A stretch of 44,355 nt of DNA from a virus: positions 1 through 44,355 of the IMG/VR virus record IMGVR_UViG_3300021403_000023. One strand, given 5' to 3'. Under the pieces are notes generated by a model. It was not told the DNA's origin, ran no database searches, and saw only the letters and a program-made list of their open reading frames with translations. Of this stretch, positions 11,622-19,696 are shown piece after piece. The stretch's first letter is position 1. The number at the start of each line of letters is the position of its first letter. A program made the position numbers and the translations under genes.

Positions 11622-12494
11622 TCAAAAGCCAAAGTGCCGGTTGATGCTCAGGCGGAACTCGTTGTCACCGGTCTGTGCGGTCGGAATGCCGGCCACGTTG
11701 CCCGATGTGCCGCCCTGGTTATAGCTGTAGTGCAGGATGTCGGCATTGAGCGTGACGTTTGTCGCCAGCAATGCCTCGACACCAGCGCCAGAGACAAGCG
11801 CCGGCTGGCTATGCCGCCATTCCTCGCCCACCACGATATAGGGGGTCATCAGCGATGCAAGGAACTGCTGCGGCAGGGTCGGCGCAGCACTGCCGGTCGT
11901 GGCAGCACCGAACGCAGAGGCCAGCGAATACCCGAGCCGCGCCTTGACGCCGTAGGTCAGCCGGTCGCGGAAGTTGGTCGGCACGCCTACCGTGGTCTGC
12001 GCATTGAGCGACATATCGGTGTCGAGGTCGGCAAGGATGGCCGCGTACCATTGGCCGTTCCAGAACTCATAGCCGACCTGGCCGCCGATCCCGAGGCCGT
12101 TCTGCGCCAGTCCGGTAAGGCCGGTGCCGACGATATCGAAGTTGCCGCCCGCGTTCGCGATGTTCGCACCGACGAAGAAGCCGGTGCAGCTCGTGACGGT
12201 GCAGGGCGTGGACCGCGTATAGACCGGCGCCTTGACCGCCATGGGCGACACATCAGCCGCCGAGCTCGGGGAGGCTAATCCAAGTAGGATCGCCACCAGA
12301 AACATGCCACCGACCACCTTTGCGGTCTCGGGCACTTTCTTCATGTCCCAATGATTGTATACGGCAAACACGATGCCGACCAATCCGCTCAAGAATGCCG
12401 TCATGTCACCGGCAGAGAAACCATACTTGGCCACGACCGGCGCGAGCATAGCGACAGTCGGGCCGACAAGATTCATCATTTCGTCCTTGTTCAT
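11622..12494 (-). CDS. holin-like membrane segments fused to an outer-membrane beta-barrel
   Basis: 290 aa from the ATG at 12494, which has an AAGGGA site. Residues 8-26 and 31-49 are two hydrophobic helices of the kind found in small phage holins, followed by NHWDMKKVPE. Residues 59-80 form a signal-peptide-like segment ending SPSSAA-D81. The rest is an Omp25/31-type barrel: GFFVGANIANAGGNFDIV, then GGQVGYEFWNGQWYAAILAD, ending in the C-terminal phenylalanine of outer-membrane barrels. An internal ATG at 12344 would give MKKVPETAKVVGG plus the signal peptide and barrel, so one message could make both a fusion and a separately exported barrel. It lies within the lysis cassette. A role in outer-membrane disruption or in masking the receptor is inference. 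Confidence 0.8.
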   Translation of the reverse strand: MNKDEMMNLVGPTVAMLAPVVAKYGFSAGDMTAFLSGLVGIVFAVYNHWDMKKVPETAKVVGGMFLVAILLGLASPSSAADVSPMAVKAPVYTRSTPCTVTSCTGFFVGANIANAGGNFDIVGTGLTGLAQNGLGIGGQVGYEFWNGQWYAAILADLDTDMSLNAQTTVGVPTNFRDRLTYGVKARLGYSLASAFGAATTGSAAPTLPQQFLASLMTPYIVVGEEWRHSQPALVSGAGVEALLATNVTLNADILHYSYNQGGTSGNVAGIPTAQTGDNEFRLSINRHFGF

Positions 12495-12513
12495 AGATCG
12501 TCCCTTTTGTTGA

Positions 12514-12747
12514 TCAGCCGCCAACGCCAAGGTCGCAGCCGAAGTGCCAAAAAAAATGAACCATCAAGCCGCCGAAGAACATTCCCCAAAGGCCGATGCT
12601 CAGCGGCCATTTGGCCCCGGCCGTTGCAATCGTGCGCGATAGTGTCCACTGCCGATCTGGGTGCTTGAGCGCGTAGGTTTCAATCAGTGTGAAGCTACCG
12701 ATTGCGAGCGGAAACCAAACTGCAAGCCACATCCAGGTCAGACTCAT
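12514..12747 (-). CDS. two-helix small membrane protein, candidate holin
   Basis: 77 aa; the ATG at 12747 overlaps the endolysin stop, so the longer frame to 12930 is not used. There are two hydrophobic stretches: WMWLAVWFPLAIGSFTLIET (about residues 5-24) and WPLSIGLWGMFFGGLMVHFF (about 50-69). A basic connector (ALKHPDRQWTLSRTIATA) lies between. Size, topology and coupling to the muramidase gene suit a class II holin. The neighbouring gene at 12494 also carries holin-like helices, so one of the two may be an antiholin. Confidence 0.75.
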   Translation of the reverse strand: MSLTWMWLAVWFPLAIGSFTLIETYALKHPDRQWTLSRTIATAGAKWPLSIGLWGMFFGGLMVHFFWHFGCDLGVGG

Positions 12748-13295
12748 GACGGCACCGCCATCTTGAGTGCTGCAGCCTGAATACGTGCGCTTCTCGCCAG
12801 CCAGTCGCGACCGAAGTATTTGAAGCCATTCAGGCCGCGGTAGACTTCCTCGCGCCGGTTCGTGAATGCGCGGATGACCAGCGGCACGCCGCGGATGGCC
12901 GCTACGGCGGCGGTGGTCGCCGGTCCCCAATCGCCATCGTTCTGTAAGCTAAGGGCGACCTGCAGGATGCGGACTGCCTCAGTTGCGCCTTCGTTCACCG
13001 AAGCATCGAAAAAGCACAGGTCAAGCCCGGTCGGCAGTCTTGGACAGTGAGGCAGCCAATAGTTCGTCTCGTAAATCTCGTGGCCTTCGTCCTGCGTGAG
13101 CTGGCGCACGTCGCGCACCGGATCGCCACAGTAGCGGCGATAGGCGTCATACTCGCGCTGAATGATGCCGCACATGGTCTCCCCGCCAGGGTCGTGCGCG
13201 TCATTGGAAAAGTTCTTCGGATTGCTCCAGTCAGTCGGGCAAGGGCATTCCTCGGCCAGCGTGAACGGCAAGCAGATGTCAAAGCGGTCGGTCAT
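12744..13295 (-). CDS. endolysin, GH108 N-acetylmuramidase
   Basis: 183 aa; the ATG at 13295 overlaps the previous stop. The ZliS/GH108 signature appears as FSNDAHDPGGETMCGIIQRE, with E15 or E16 before it the likely catalytic acid. The second half (DLCFFDASVNEGATEAVRIL, then NDGDWGPATTAAVAA) is the peptidoglycan-binding domain always paired with GH108. It cleaves the glycan backbone of peptidoglycan at host lysis. No signal peptide, so it depends on a holin, and two candidates follow in the operon. C8 and C17 are extra cysteines near the active site. Confidence 0.9.
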   Translation of the reverse strand: MTDRFDICLPFTLAEECPCPTDWSNPKNFSNDAHDPGGETMCGIIQREYDAYRRYCGDPVRDVRQLTQDEGHEIYETNYWLPHCPRLPTGLDLCFFDASVNEGATEAVRILQVALSLQNDGDWGPATTAAVAAIRGVPLVIRAFTNRREEVYRGLNGFKYFGRDWLARSARIQAAALKMAVPS

Positions 13296-13660
13296 GCGCC
13301 CACCTTTGGAATGAGGCAGTAGATGCGGCCACCAGAGCCGATGAACAGGATGTATTTGTCGAGCGGGTTGCCGTACTTGGCCTGCAGCTTGGAGCGCGGC
13401 ACGTCGATTTCTGTGCCGTTCGGAATGATGTCCTTGCCATCGATAATCTTGGTGGCAATCGAGCCATCGGGATTGTCGCCAGTCAGTTCAACCTCAAATG
13501 CGTCGGCCTCGCCGCAGCATGACTGATATGGATTCTCCGGCTGCATGACGGATTGGAACCATTGCCGGATTTCCGCAGGTTCATCCGCCCATTGCGGGCT
13601 GGGGCGCGCAAGCGCCGCCGTGGCGGCAAGCGCCGCTAAAGCGCAAATTATTGATTTCAT
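13292..13660 (-). CDS. secreted small protein with CCGEADAFEVE motif
   Basis: 122 aa. The first 19 residues (MKSIICALAALAATAALARP) are a clear Sec signal peptide. The mature part opens with QWADEPAEIRQWFQSVMQPE and a double cysteine, SCCGEADAFEVE. It continues with a beta-rich domain (GTEIDVPRSKLQAKYGNPLD, then KYILFIGSGGRIYCLIP). Similar secreted proteins occur in Rhizobiales genomes and their phages; function unknown. Placed between the tail fibre and endolysin, it would act in the periplasm, perhaps with the lysis proteins. The start overlaps the fibre gene's stop (TGATG). Confidence 0.75.
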   Translation of the reverse strand: MKSIICALAALAATAALARPSPQWADEPAEIRQWFQSVMQPENPYQSCCGEADAFEVELTGDNPDGSIATKIIDGKDIIPNGTEIDVPRSKLQAKYGNPLDKYILFIGSGGRIYCLIPKVGA

Positions 13661-14607
13661 CAGATTATCCGCAGGATAAATGGGAGCGTCATGGCGGGAG
13701 AAAGTATAGGATAGCTTGAACCTGATCCCGCGGACAGCGTGGAAGTTATACTATTTCCACCTGGGTTTGCGGTTACGTCGTTTACCACCACCGTACCGCC
13801 GGTGGCGCTGATATTGCCTTGAGTCGTTTTATTGATACCGAATGTGTGGGTATGCGAAATCAAGGCGCTTGAAGATTGCGCGCCGCCCGTCCCGCCTCGC
13901 ACTGTTCCATCGAAGTTGCCGCCCGCGCTGGTAATGCGATTGGCGGCCGAGCCGCCCATATTATCAAGGCCAAAAATAGCGCGACCGCGAAGGTCAGGCA
14001 GAAAGAAATTGCCGCCGGTGTCAGTGCCAAATGCGTTATTCCCAACGATGGCGTATAGCACTGAATATGTGGTCGTAGAAATTTGCTGACCATAACACAA
14101 AGCAAATGAACTGTTGGGCGCTGTCGATCCGGTATAAGGCAATATGGTCCCGACAGGAACGGTGGTAGGGCTTATATAAAAGCCTTGCAGATAGAACGCG
14201 CCATCGGAATTGTTGTAGGTCACAACATATGGCGTCCCGGCAACCAGAGTTCCCGAAGGAATTTCAACGCTTGGAGCTGAGCGAATTGGCTTTGCAGTCA
14301 GACTATCGACCGCCAACGTGACCGATGGCGAACCAGCACCGTTCGTGTTGTTCGGGACGAACGCAATCATGGCGTTATTCATGTGCGCCAAAGTGTCGAA
14401 GCCCTGATTTGATGTCAGGGTATAGGCAATCGACGTTCCACCTGTCGTAATGGTGCCGGACACATCATCACGCCATTCGGCCGTGCGAGCCATCATGGCG
14501 CGGGCGCTGTCATTGACGGAGGATGGCGACTGGCCCTCGGCCCAGTTGATGGTGCCGTCTGCCGTCGCATTAGATGCGGGAGTTTTGGACCACGACCAGA
14601 AGGCCAT
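13660..14607 (-). CDS. tail fibre with phage collar domain
   Basis: 315 aa. The N-terminus (MAFWSWSKTPASNATADGTI) includes the short attachment motif of many podovirus fibres (WSPSSVNDSARAMMARTAEW-like). The C-terminal half carries the phage tail collar domain: PVGTILPYTGSTAPNSSFAL, then NFFLPDLRGRAIFGLDNMGG, and a histidine loop SHTHTF. It is likely a short trimeric receptor-binding or collar fibre. It is next to the virion lysozyme and ejection genes in the tail module. The ending SYPILSPAMTLPFILRII is typical of collar-domain fibres. Family call confident; receptor unknown. Confidence 0.85.
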   Translation of the reverse strand: MAFWSWSKTPASNATADGTINWAEGQSPSSVNDSARAMMARTAEWRDDVSGTITTGGTSIAYTLTSNQGFDTLAHMNNAMIAFVPNNTNGAGSPSVTLAVDSLTAKPIRSAPSVEIPSGTLVAGTPYVVTYNNSDGAFYLQGFYISPTTVPVGTILPYTGSTAPNSSFALCYGQQISTTTYSVLYAIVGNNAFGTDTGGNFFLPDLRGRAIFGLDNMGGSAANRITSAGGNFDGTVRGGTGGAQSSSALISHTHTFGINKTTQGNISATGGTVVVNDVTANPGGNSITSTLSAGSGSSYPILSPAMTLPFILRII

Positions 14608-15293
14608 CAGGACACCTGTTGACTTTGAAGGAAGGCATAAAGCTTGGAGAGGTCAGGCGGCGCTGGGCGCGAAGCCATCGGCATAGCGGGTGCCTGGGCA
14701 GGCGGAGCCGACATCTGACCGAAGAAGGAGCCCAGAGAAGCGGCTGGATTCGCCGGGGCTTGCTGGGGGGCACCGGACAGCCCGGCGGCGGAAGGCGTAC
14801 CAGCGGCCATCTGTGCCCCGAATAGTGGCATGCCCTGCGGGGCCTGTGCGGGAGGTATGGCCTGGAATGGTGCCGTAGGCTGGCCGAACCATTGGGCCTC
14901 TTGCTGGCGGCGAGCCATCAGGCCCGGATTTTCCTGCCCTCCAGCCTTGTTATAATTGAGGAATAAGCCTTGAGCCTTGTTCCAGTCGCCGGCCTTGACC
15001 GCCTCTCCGAGACCTGAGTTCATCCAGCCCGGGCCGGCATTGAACGTCAGGGACGTGAGGGCGTTGCGCACCCCTGGCGGCATGTTCTGGACGCCTAGGG
15101 CATCCACCTGACCTTGCGCTTTGCCGAGTTCGGCGTTTAGTCTTGCCTCTGCAGTCGCCGGATCAATCGTTTCGTTCGGGGACTGAGCGCGCGTGCCATA
15201 GCCATTGGTGTACTGCTTGTAGTCCCAACTGGATTTCGGCGCGAAGCCCTCAAAGCCTTTGACGGCTGCGATTAGGCTAGGATCAAGGTCCAT
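14607..15293 (-). CDS. virion-associated GH24 lysozyme with Pro/Ala-rich tail
   Basis: 228 aa. Residues 1-145 form a T4-type lysozyme domain with E15 (GFEGF), D24 (WDY) and T29 (YTNGYGT) in the catalytic E/D/T spacing. The structural block follows: VRNALTSLTFNAGPGWMNSG, then ENPGLMARRQQEAQWF. The last 80 residues are low-complexity Pro/Ala/Gln/Met, like the neighbouring ejection proteins, so this is more likely a virion muramidase that opens the wall at DNA entry than the lytic endolysin (the GH108 gene at 13295). The start codon shares a CCATGG with the plus-strand ORF at 15292. Confidence 0.88.
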   Translation of the reverse strand: MDLDPSLIAAVKGFEGFAPKSSWDYKQYTNGYGTRAQSPNETIDPATAEARLNAELGKAQGQVDALGVQNMPPGVRNALTSLTFNAGPGWMNSGLGEAVKAGDWNKAQGLFLNYNKAGGQENPGLMARRQQEAQWFGQPTAPFQAIPPAQAPQGMPLFGAQMAAGTPSAAGLSGAPQQAPANPAASLGSFFGQMSAPPAQAPAMPMASRPAPPDLSKLYAFLQSQQVS

Positions 15294-15480
15294 GGATCAG
15301 GCTCATCTTGATGGTCAAACCTACCGATTGATCGGCTGGCTTGCTGCGTCAGTGACCGGTTTTTTCGTTTACGGAATTTACTTGTGGCTGGAGCGCCGCC
15401 GCGAAGGAAAGACCCTAGCGGGCGAGGAGCGGCGGCTGATTCTGGAAGCTAGACGACGACAGCAAGAGGGCGCGGAGTAG
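15292..15480 (+). CDS. 62-aa plus-strand membrane protein inside the late operon
   Basis: The ATG at 15292 follows an AAGG site 7 bases upstream. MDQAHLDGQTYRLIGWLAA runs into a membrane helix (about residues 12-33, GWLAASVTGFFVYGIYLWL) and then a highly charged helix (ERRREGKTLAGEERRLILEA). It lies mostly in the 121-bp gap between two leftward genes but overlaps the 3' end of the ejection gene antisense. The protein looks real by composition, though its orientation is opposite to the operon. It may be a moron or an antisense coincidence. Confidence 0.45.
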   Translation: MDQAHLDGQTYRLIGWLAASVTGFFVYGIYLWLERRREGKTLAGEERRLILEARRRQQEGAE

Positions 15481-16860
15481 GGCTGGCGGCAATTGCGTGG
15501 CTTGCGTTGCCTGTGTCGGCAATGCAGCGGACGACGCAGAAGCTTGCCGTTGCGCATAGAGTGGCGATTGCGATCGGATGATATTGCCGAGCTTATCGAC
15601 TTCTGACGCTGTAATACCCTCCCCGATCTTCTTTGCGATGTGCGCGCCGATCGCAAGTGGAATAGTTGCCCCTCCCGTTCCGAGCGCTGCGCCCAAATGG
15701 ATACCCATATTAACGGGGCCGCTTGGCGCAAACCGCCCAAGCTGGCGCGTCACGTTTCCGATAGGACTGCCGGTGACGACCTGGTTAAGCTGGTCGAGCG
15801 CTTCCGGCGAGAAGCCGCTGGCACCGGCGGCATTGTTCTTGAGCAACGGGCGAAATGCCTGACGCGTCGCGTTGTTGATGTTGCCGCCGCCATAGGTCGA
15901 AGCCGCCTGCAATTCGGCATTGGCGGCCTTAGTATCGACTAAGCTGGATTGCTTGTATGCCTTATAGTTGGCCCGCGCCTCTTGCAGGATGGAATTTGCC
16001 TTCGTGGCATCGCCAGCCAAAAGATCAGCCTGATTGAGATTGGGCAGGAACTCATCAATATGCGAAATCGCCCGCTGTGCTGCGGCGGCCTCAGCAGTTG
16101 GCTGGCCTATGGCGTCTTTTTCCTTCGCAAGATTGCCGAGCGCCTGACGAGCCGTATCGATGTCAGCCACCTTGACAGAGTCGACGCCAGGCGGAACGCG
16201 CAAATCGCGGATTTCGCCGAACGTATCTCCCGCGCTCTTGGCCGTCGGCCGGAAGCCACGTTGCAGAAGATCATTCTCTATCCCAGCCGCGAGATTGGTC
16301 ACGGCCGCTGGCTTGATGGCGACTGCAGCAACATCAGGTGATTTGTAACCAGCCTGTGCCGCAGATTTGAGTTCGGCCGCAGTCGGCACTGCGCCGCGCT
16401 CTACTGCATTGGGAGTGCTGCTTCCGAGCCCAGAAGGAAGGCCGCCGGCCAGTCCTCCGATGATGCGGCCAGGCACGCCGCCAAGCTGTCCACCGATTTC
16501 GGAGCCCAGGCCAGACCCGACTATGCCTGCGACTTGCCTCATGCCGGGAGGGCCGATCCAGCTTGCCGGATTTCCAAGCGCTTCGCCGATCGCGCGCCCA
16601 TAGGTGCCATTCTTTGGCAACTCGCCTGTGACGTTCTTTTCGAGCAATTGCGCGGCTTCTTCCGGCTGTGGACCAGTGATTGGCTGACCCATCTCAGTCT
16701 GCGCCGCATCGCCGATACGGCTTGCAGCGGTTGCAAAGCCCTGCACCAAACCCCCGGGAATGGACTTAATCTGATCCATGAAGCTTGGCGATTGTGGCGC
16801 ATAATTCGACCACGGACCTACCGAGCTGGCAGGCGCATAGTTTTCCCAAGGGCCACTCAT
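15415..16860 (-). CDS. internal virion (DNA ejection) protein
   Basis: 481 aa; its start overlaps the preceding stop. It is low in Cys and rich in Ala, Gly, Ser and Pro. Long Gly/Ala hydrophobic segments (IVGSGLGSEIGGQLGGVPGR; NMGIHLGAALGTGGATIPLA) could insert in membranes after ejection. The middle (about residues 170-340) is helical and charged. Position between the stabilisation/tail genes and the virion lysozyme matches the ejection cassette of P22-like phages (gp7/gp20/gp16 equivalents), though sequence identity to those is not visible. The C-terminus is Leu/Ser/Gln-rich. Confidence 0.65.
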   Translation of the reverse strand: MSGPWENYAPASSVGPWSNYAPQSPSFMDQIKSIPGGLVQGFATAASRIGDAAQTEMGQPITGPQPEEAAQLLEKNVTGELPKNGTYGRAIGEALGNPASWIGPPGMRQVAGIVGSGLGSEIGGQLGGVPGRIIGGLAGGLPSGLGSSTPNAVERGAVPTAAELKSAAQAGYKSPDVAAVAIKPAAVTNLAAGIENDLLQRGFRPTAKSAGDTFGEIRDLRVPPGVDSVKVADIDTARQALGNLAKEKDAIGQPTAEAAAAQRAISHIDEFLPNLNQADLLAGDATKANSILQEARANYKAYKQSSLVDTKAANAELQAASTYGGGNINNATRQAFRPLLKNNAAGASGFSPEALDQLNQVVTGSPIGNVTRQLGRFAPSGPVNMGIHLGAALGTGGATIPLAIGAHIAKKIGEGITASEVDKLGNIIRSQSPLYAQRQASASSAALPTQATQATQLPPALLRALLLSSSSFQNQPPLLAR

Positions 16861-18428
16861 TGCACGGATACCCAGCTTTTCGGATTGGATGGATCGCCAC
16901 CAAGGAAACGATGTCCTTGCTCAACTGTACCGACTGCCGGGGCTGGCTTAGTCGCCTGAGTGGGGCTAGAAGTCGAGCCATTAGCTTGTCCGCGCAGTTT
17001 CGCAATATTGGCATCAATCTTATCGAGCGCTGCCTTAGTCTGCGGATCGACAAGCGGATAGATGCCCTCGCCCGACTTGCCATAAACCTGGTCGCGCTGG
17101 TTCTGCAACGAGTTCAGCTTGTCGAGCACCATGGAGCGCGTAGTTTCCAGACCGGAAGCCGAAGCTTCCGGCGGATTGTTCGTGCTGAACCGAGAAGCCG
17201 TCGCTTCACGTTCCCGCTCACCGCCGCCAGTAGCTCCTGAATAGAGCTTGCCGATTTCGCCTGATGCATTCTGTGCAGCGATGTTCACGGCGTTCTTTGC
17301 GCCGCTCATATTGGCGCTGCTGTTCGCCACGGCGTTATAGCCATTGGCGAGATAGCCAGAGCCGGGAATCGAAGAGATCGCGCTGAGATTTGAGTTGTGC
17401 AGGTCGACGAGATGGTCGGAAAGTTCAGCCAGATGTTGCAGTGACGTGTTCAAAAGCTGCTTCTGTCCGCCAGCCGAGTTCGGCGTGGTCTCAGCCATTT
17501 GTGTGGCAAATTTGACGCGCTCAGGAATTTTCGTCTGGTCGAAAGTCGGATCGACCTCCTGGGCCAAGCGGATGGTCAGGTCGCGTGCCGCCCCTCTCAT
17601 GCTGAGATTGGCAGGAACGGCCCTGCCTTGGATCATCGCGGCAACGCCCTCCTGTAGGCTGGGGGGCAGCATTTGGATCAGGTCTTGCTGCGATGCGCCC
17701 TTCTGACGGGCATCAGATATCTGATTAAAGAGCTGATCCGAGGTCGTGCCGCCTCCAGGAGTGCCGCCCGAAGGCGAAATTGCCGTGAGCTCGCCCGTAA
17801 TCGGATTGTATGTCGCCGGGCGCTTCATGCCGGTGAGAGGATCGGTGCCCAGATCCGTGAGTTGCTGCCGCGCATAAAGGCTCGGCGCAACCGCCTTGAG
17901 GACTTCCGGGTTAAGGGCAGCTGCTCGAGCGACCGGCTCGGGCAAGCCAGCACCCTGCAAGGCCTGATAGGTGCCCTGGAGGGCATTCATCTGCATCTGC
18001 CGCTGATAGTCCATCTGGCCGCCTTGGGCCATTCCACCGACGCCGCGCTGCAGGCCACCGGAGGCTATGCCAGCGCCTAACCCAGCAAGAGCGTTCTGAT
18101 GCTGGCCGATGAAGTTGTGCAGGCCATTAAGAAAGCCGCTGCCGTCCGAGTTGCCAAACATGCCAGCAAGCGTGGCAGAGCCGGGAGCCATGGAGGGCAG
18201 CCCAGGCGGCTGACTCATGGGTGGGGCGCTCTGGGGTGCTGGGGCGCCTTGTGGCGGGATCATTCCCTGCGCCATGGCATCAGCCCCAGGAGGGGGCATA
18301 GGCGGCAGGCTGCCACTCATGCCCGTGGGGGTGCTGATCATATTGGCCAAGCGGGCGAGCAGCCCCATTTGCGGGGCGCCCGAGGCCATCGCATTCGGAA
18401 ACATGGAGGGATCGAAGAAACCGGCCAT
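16857..18428 (-). CDS. large internal virion (ejection) protein
   Basis: 523 aa. N-terminal 100 residues are Met/Pro/Ala/Gly-rich low complexity (PPMPPPGADAMAQGMIPPQG). A glycine-rich amphipathic region follows (NALAGLGAGIASGGLQRGVG). The remainder is mostly helical (DQLFNQISDARQKGASQQDL; ELSDHLVDLHNSNLSAISSI) with a C-terminal helix and GHRFLGGDPSNPKSWVSVQ. The last segment resembles the short end motif used by many phage proteins to attach to partners. It is one of three consecutive ejection-type proteins. Family-level call by composition and position only. Confidence 0.65.
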   Translation of the reverse strand: MAGFFDPSMFPNAMASGAPQMGLLARLANMISTPTGMSGSLPPMPPPGADAMAQGMIPPQGAPAPQSAPPMSQPPGLPSMAPGSATLAGMFGNSDGSGFLNGLHNFIGQHQNALAGLGAGIASGGLQRGVGGMAQGGQMDYQRQMQMNALQGTYQALQGAGLPEPVARAAALNPEVLKAVAPSLYARQQLTDLGTDPLTGMKRPATYNPITGELTAISPSGGTPGGGTTSDQLFNQISDARQKGASQQDLIQMLPPSLQEGVAAMIQGRAVPANLSMRGAARDLTIRLAQEVDPTFDQTKIPERVKFATQMAETTPNSAGGQKQLLNTSLQHLAELSDHLVDLHNSNLSAISSIPGSGYLANGYNAVANSSANMSGAKNAVNIAAQNASGEIGKLYSGATGGGEREREATASRFSTNNPPEASASGLETTRSMVLDKLNSLQNQRDQVYGKSGEGIYPLVDPQTKAALDKIDANIAKLRGQANGSTSSPTQATKPAPAVGTVEQGHRFLGGDPSNPKSWVSVQ

Positions 18429-18437
18429 TGTGTTTCC

Positions 18438-19277
18438 TCAGAAGAACAGGCTTGCGCCGGTCAGGCCCAATCCGGCCAATTGCTGCCACATGGGAGTTTG
18501 CGTCTGCTGGGTTGCCGTCCCGGAGTTCTGCCCACCGAGCGCAGCTATGGGCGTCAGCAGGCTTTCCGCCGAGCCCATGTTCGCGAATGGCAAGTTCTGC
18601 TGGAGATTGGCAGCCTGCAATTGCGCCATGCCAGGCGCAGCAGCCAGCCCAGGTATCTGGCCAGCAAGCCCAGCCCCAGCCAGCATGTTCTGATTGCCAA
18701 GCTGATTGAAGCCCGTAAGGCCTTGTGCCGTTCCTGCCCCGGCCCCAAAGAGCGAGTTAGAGGCATTCATCAGGTTGCCGGCGTTGGCGTTGTACTGATT
18801 GGAAATCAACTGCCCTTCGCCCTGCGATAGGCCTTGCGCTAGGGCCTGCGTATTGCCGGGCGAGAGATCGCGCCCAGCTGCGGCGAAGCGGTCGTTAACC
18901 TGGTTGCCGATCTGGTTATTGAGCGCGCCCAGGGCATTCGAAAAGCCCGGCGTATTCATCGGATTGAGATTGGCAGGATTGGTCAGAGGCGAAAGAGAGT
19001 TCTGCAGGTTGCCATAAGCGCCTTGCAAAAGGCCGGCCTGATTGTTGGCGCCCCCGCCGCCGAGCAGATTGCCAGCCGCATTGCCGGCCTGACCACTGAA
19101 GTTCGATAGGCCTTGGAGACTGCCTAACAGGGAATTAGTAGCGCCTGCTTGGTTTGGCGAAACGCTTGTCCCGACGTTACCTATATTGCCCAGCAGGCTT
19201 TGAAGCTGCGGGACAGCAGGTGCCCATGGCGAGGATTGGGCTTGCGTTTGGGTAGTGGTCGTCGGTCCAGAGCCCAT
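18438..19277 (-). CDS. Gly/Asn/Gln-rich internal virion or tail protein
   Basis: 279 aa, low-complexity Gly/Ala/Asn/Gln with the typical opening GSGPTTTTQTQAQSSPWAPA VPQLQ seen in short ejection or tail proteins of podoviruses. A helical stretch NQIGNQVNDRFAAAGRDLSP, then GNTQALAQGLSQGEGQLISN, is the most conserved-looking part. It ends in a hydrophobic tail (WQQLAGLGLTGASLFF). Stands first among the ejection genes in the direction of transcription. Structural role inferred. Confidence 0.65.
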   Translation of the reverse strand: MGSGPTTTTQTQAQSSPWAPAVPQLQSLLGNIGNVGTSVSPNQAGATNSLLGSLQGLSNFSGQAGNAAGNLLGGGGANNQAGLLQGAYGNLQNSLSPLTNPANLNPMNTPGFSNALGALNNQIGNQVNDRFAAAGRDLSPGNTQALAQGLSQGEGQLISNQYNANAGNLMNASNSLFGAGAGTAQGLTGFNQLGNQNMLAGAGLAGQIPGLAAAPGMAQLQAANLQQNLPFANMGSAESLLTPIAALGGQNSGTATQQTQTPMWQQLAGLGLTGASLFF

Positions 19278-19696
19278 TATAAGGCCTTTTCAAGTTTGAC
19301 TTGTACGAGCTTGTAGTCGGGGAACTCGCGGCCCCATCCGCGCCGTCCCCAAATCTGAACGGACGAGCAGCCCTCTTCCTTCGCGAAGTCCTCGATTGAC
19401 TTGATATACGGAAGCCATCGTTTCTTTTCGTGCCCAGCACATGCCCAGATGCAACAGAACTTCCGGCCAAGCTCGATGTGCAGTCCGACAACGGCTGATG
19501 CGAGGATGAGCGTCTTTGAGGTCGGTTCCGGGTCGGCTTCCATCACAATCCAGAGAAGCTTTTCACCGGCTAATGTCGACTTCTCGATATCGACAAAATC
19601 CCCCCCGCCGTTCTGCATTGCAGTTCGCAATTGCCCGGCGACCATCGGCCATATTTTCGAGACATGAGCCGGGTCAACGCAGATGCAGTGCAGCAT
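19277..19696 (-). CDS. GNAT-like phage protein
   Basis: 139 aa, start overlapping the previous stop. The order of elements (VSKIWPMVAGQLRTAMQNGG; LWIVMEADPEPTSKTLILAS AVVGLHI; CIWACAGHEKKRWLPYIKSI; CSSVQIWGRRGWGREFPDYK) resembles the small acetyltransferase-fold proteins found in the tail module of many podoviruses. The helix after SSVQIWGRRGW is typical. A catalytic acetyltransferase role is not certain; in T7-like phages the relatives may be structural. Conserved family likely. Confidence 0.65.
   Translation of the reverse strand: MLHCICVDPAHVSKIWPMVAGQLRTAMQNGGGDFVDIEKSTLAGEKLLWIVMEADPEPTSKTLILASAVVGLHIELGRKFCCIWACAGHEKKRWLPYIKSIEDFAKEEGCSSVQIWGRRGWGREFPDYKLVQVKLEKAL

Noticed and set aside
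11610-12278. Plus-strand 222-codon ORF opposite the barrel gene
   Set aside because: Antisense shadow; its Arg/Gly/Ala-rich product has no protein-like pattern, whereas the minus frame is a clear outer-membrane barrel.
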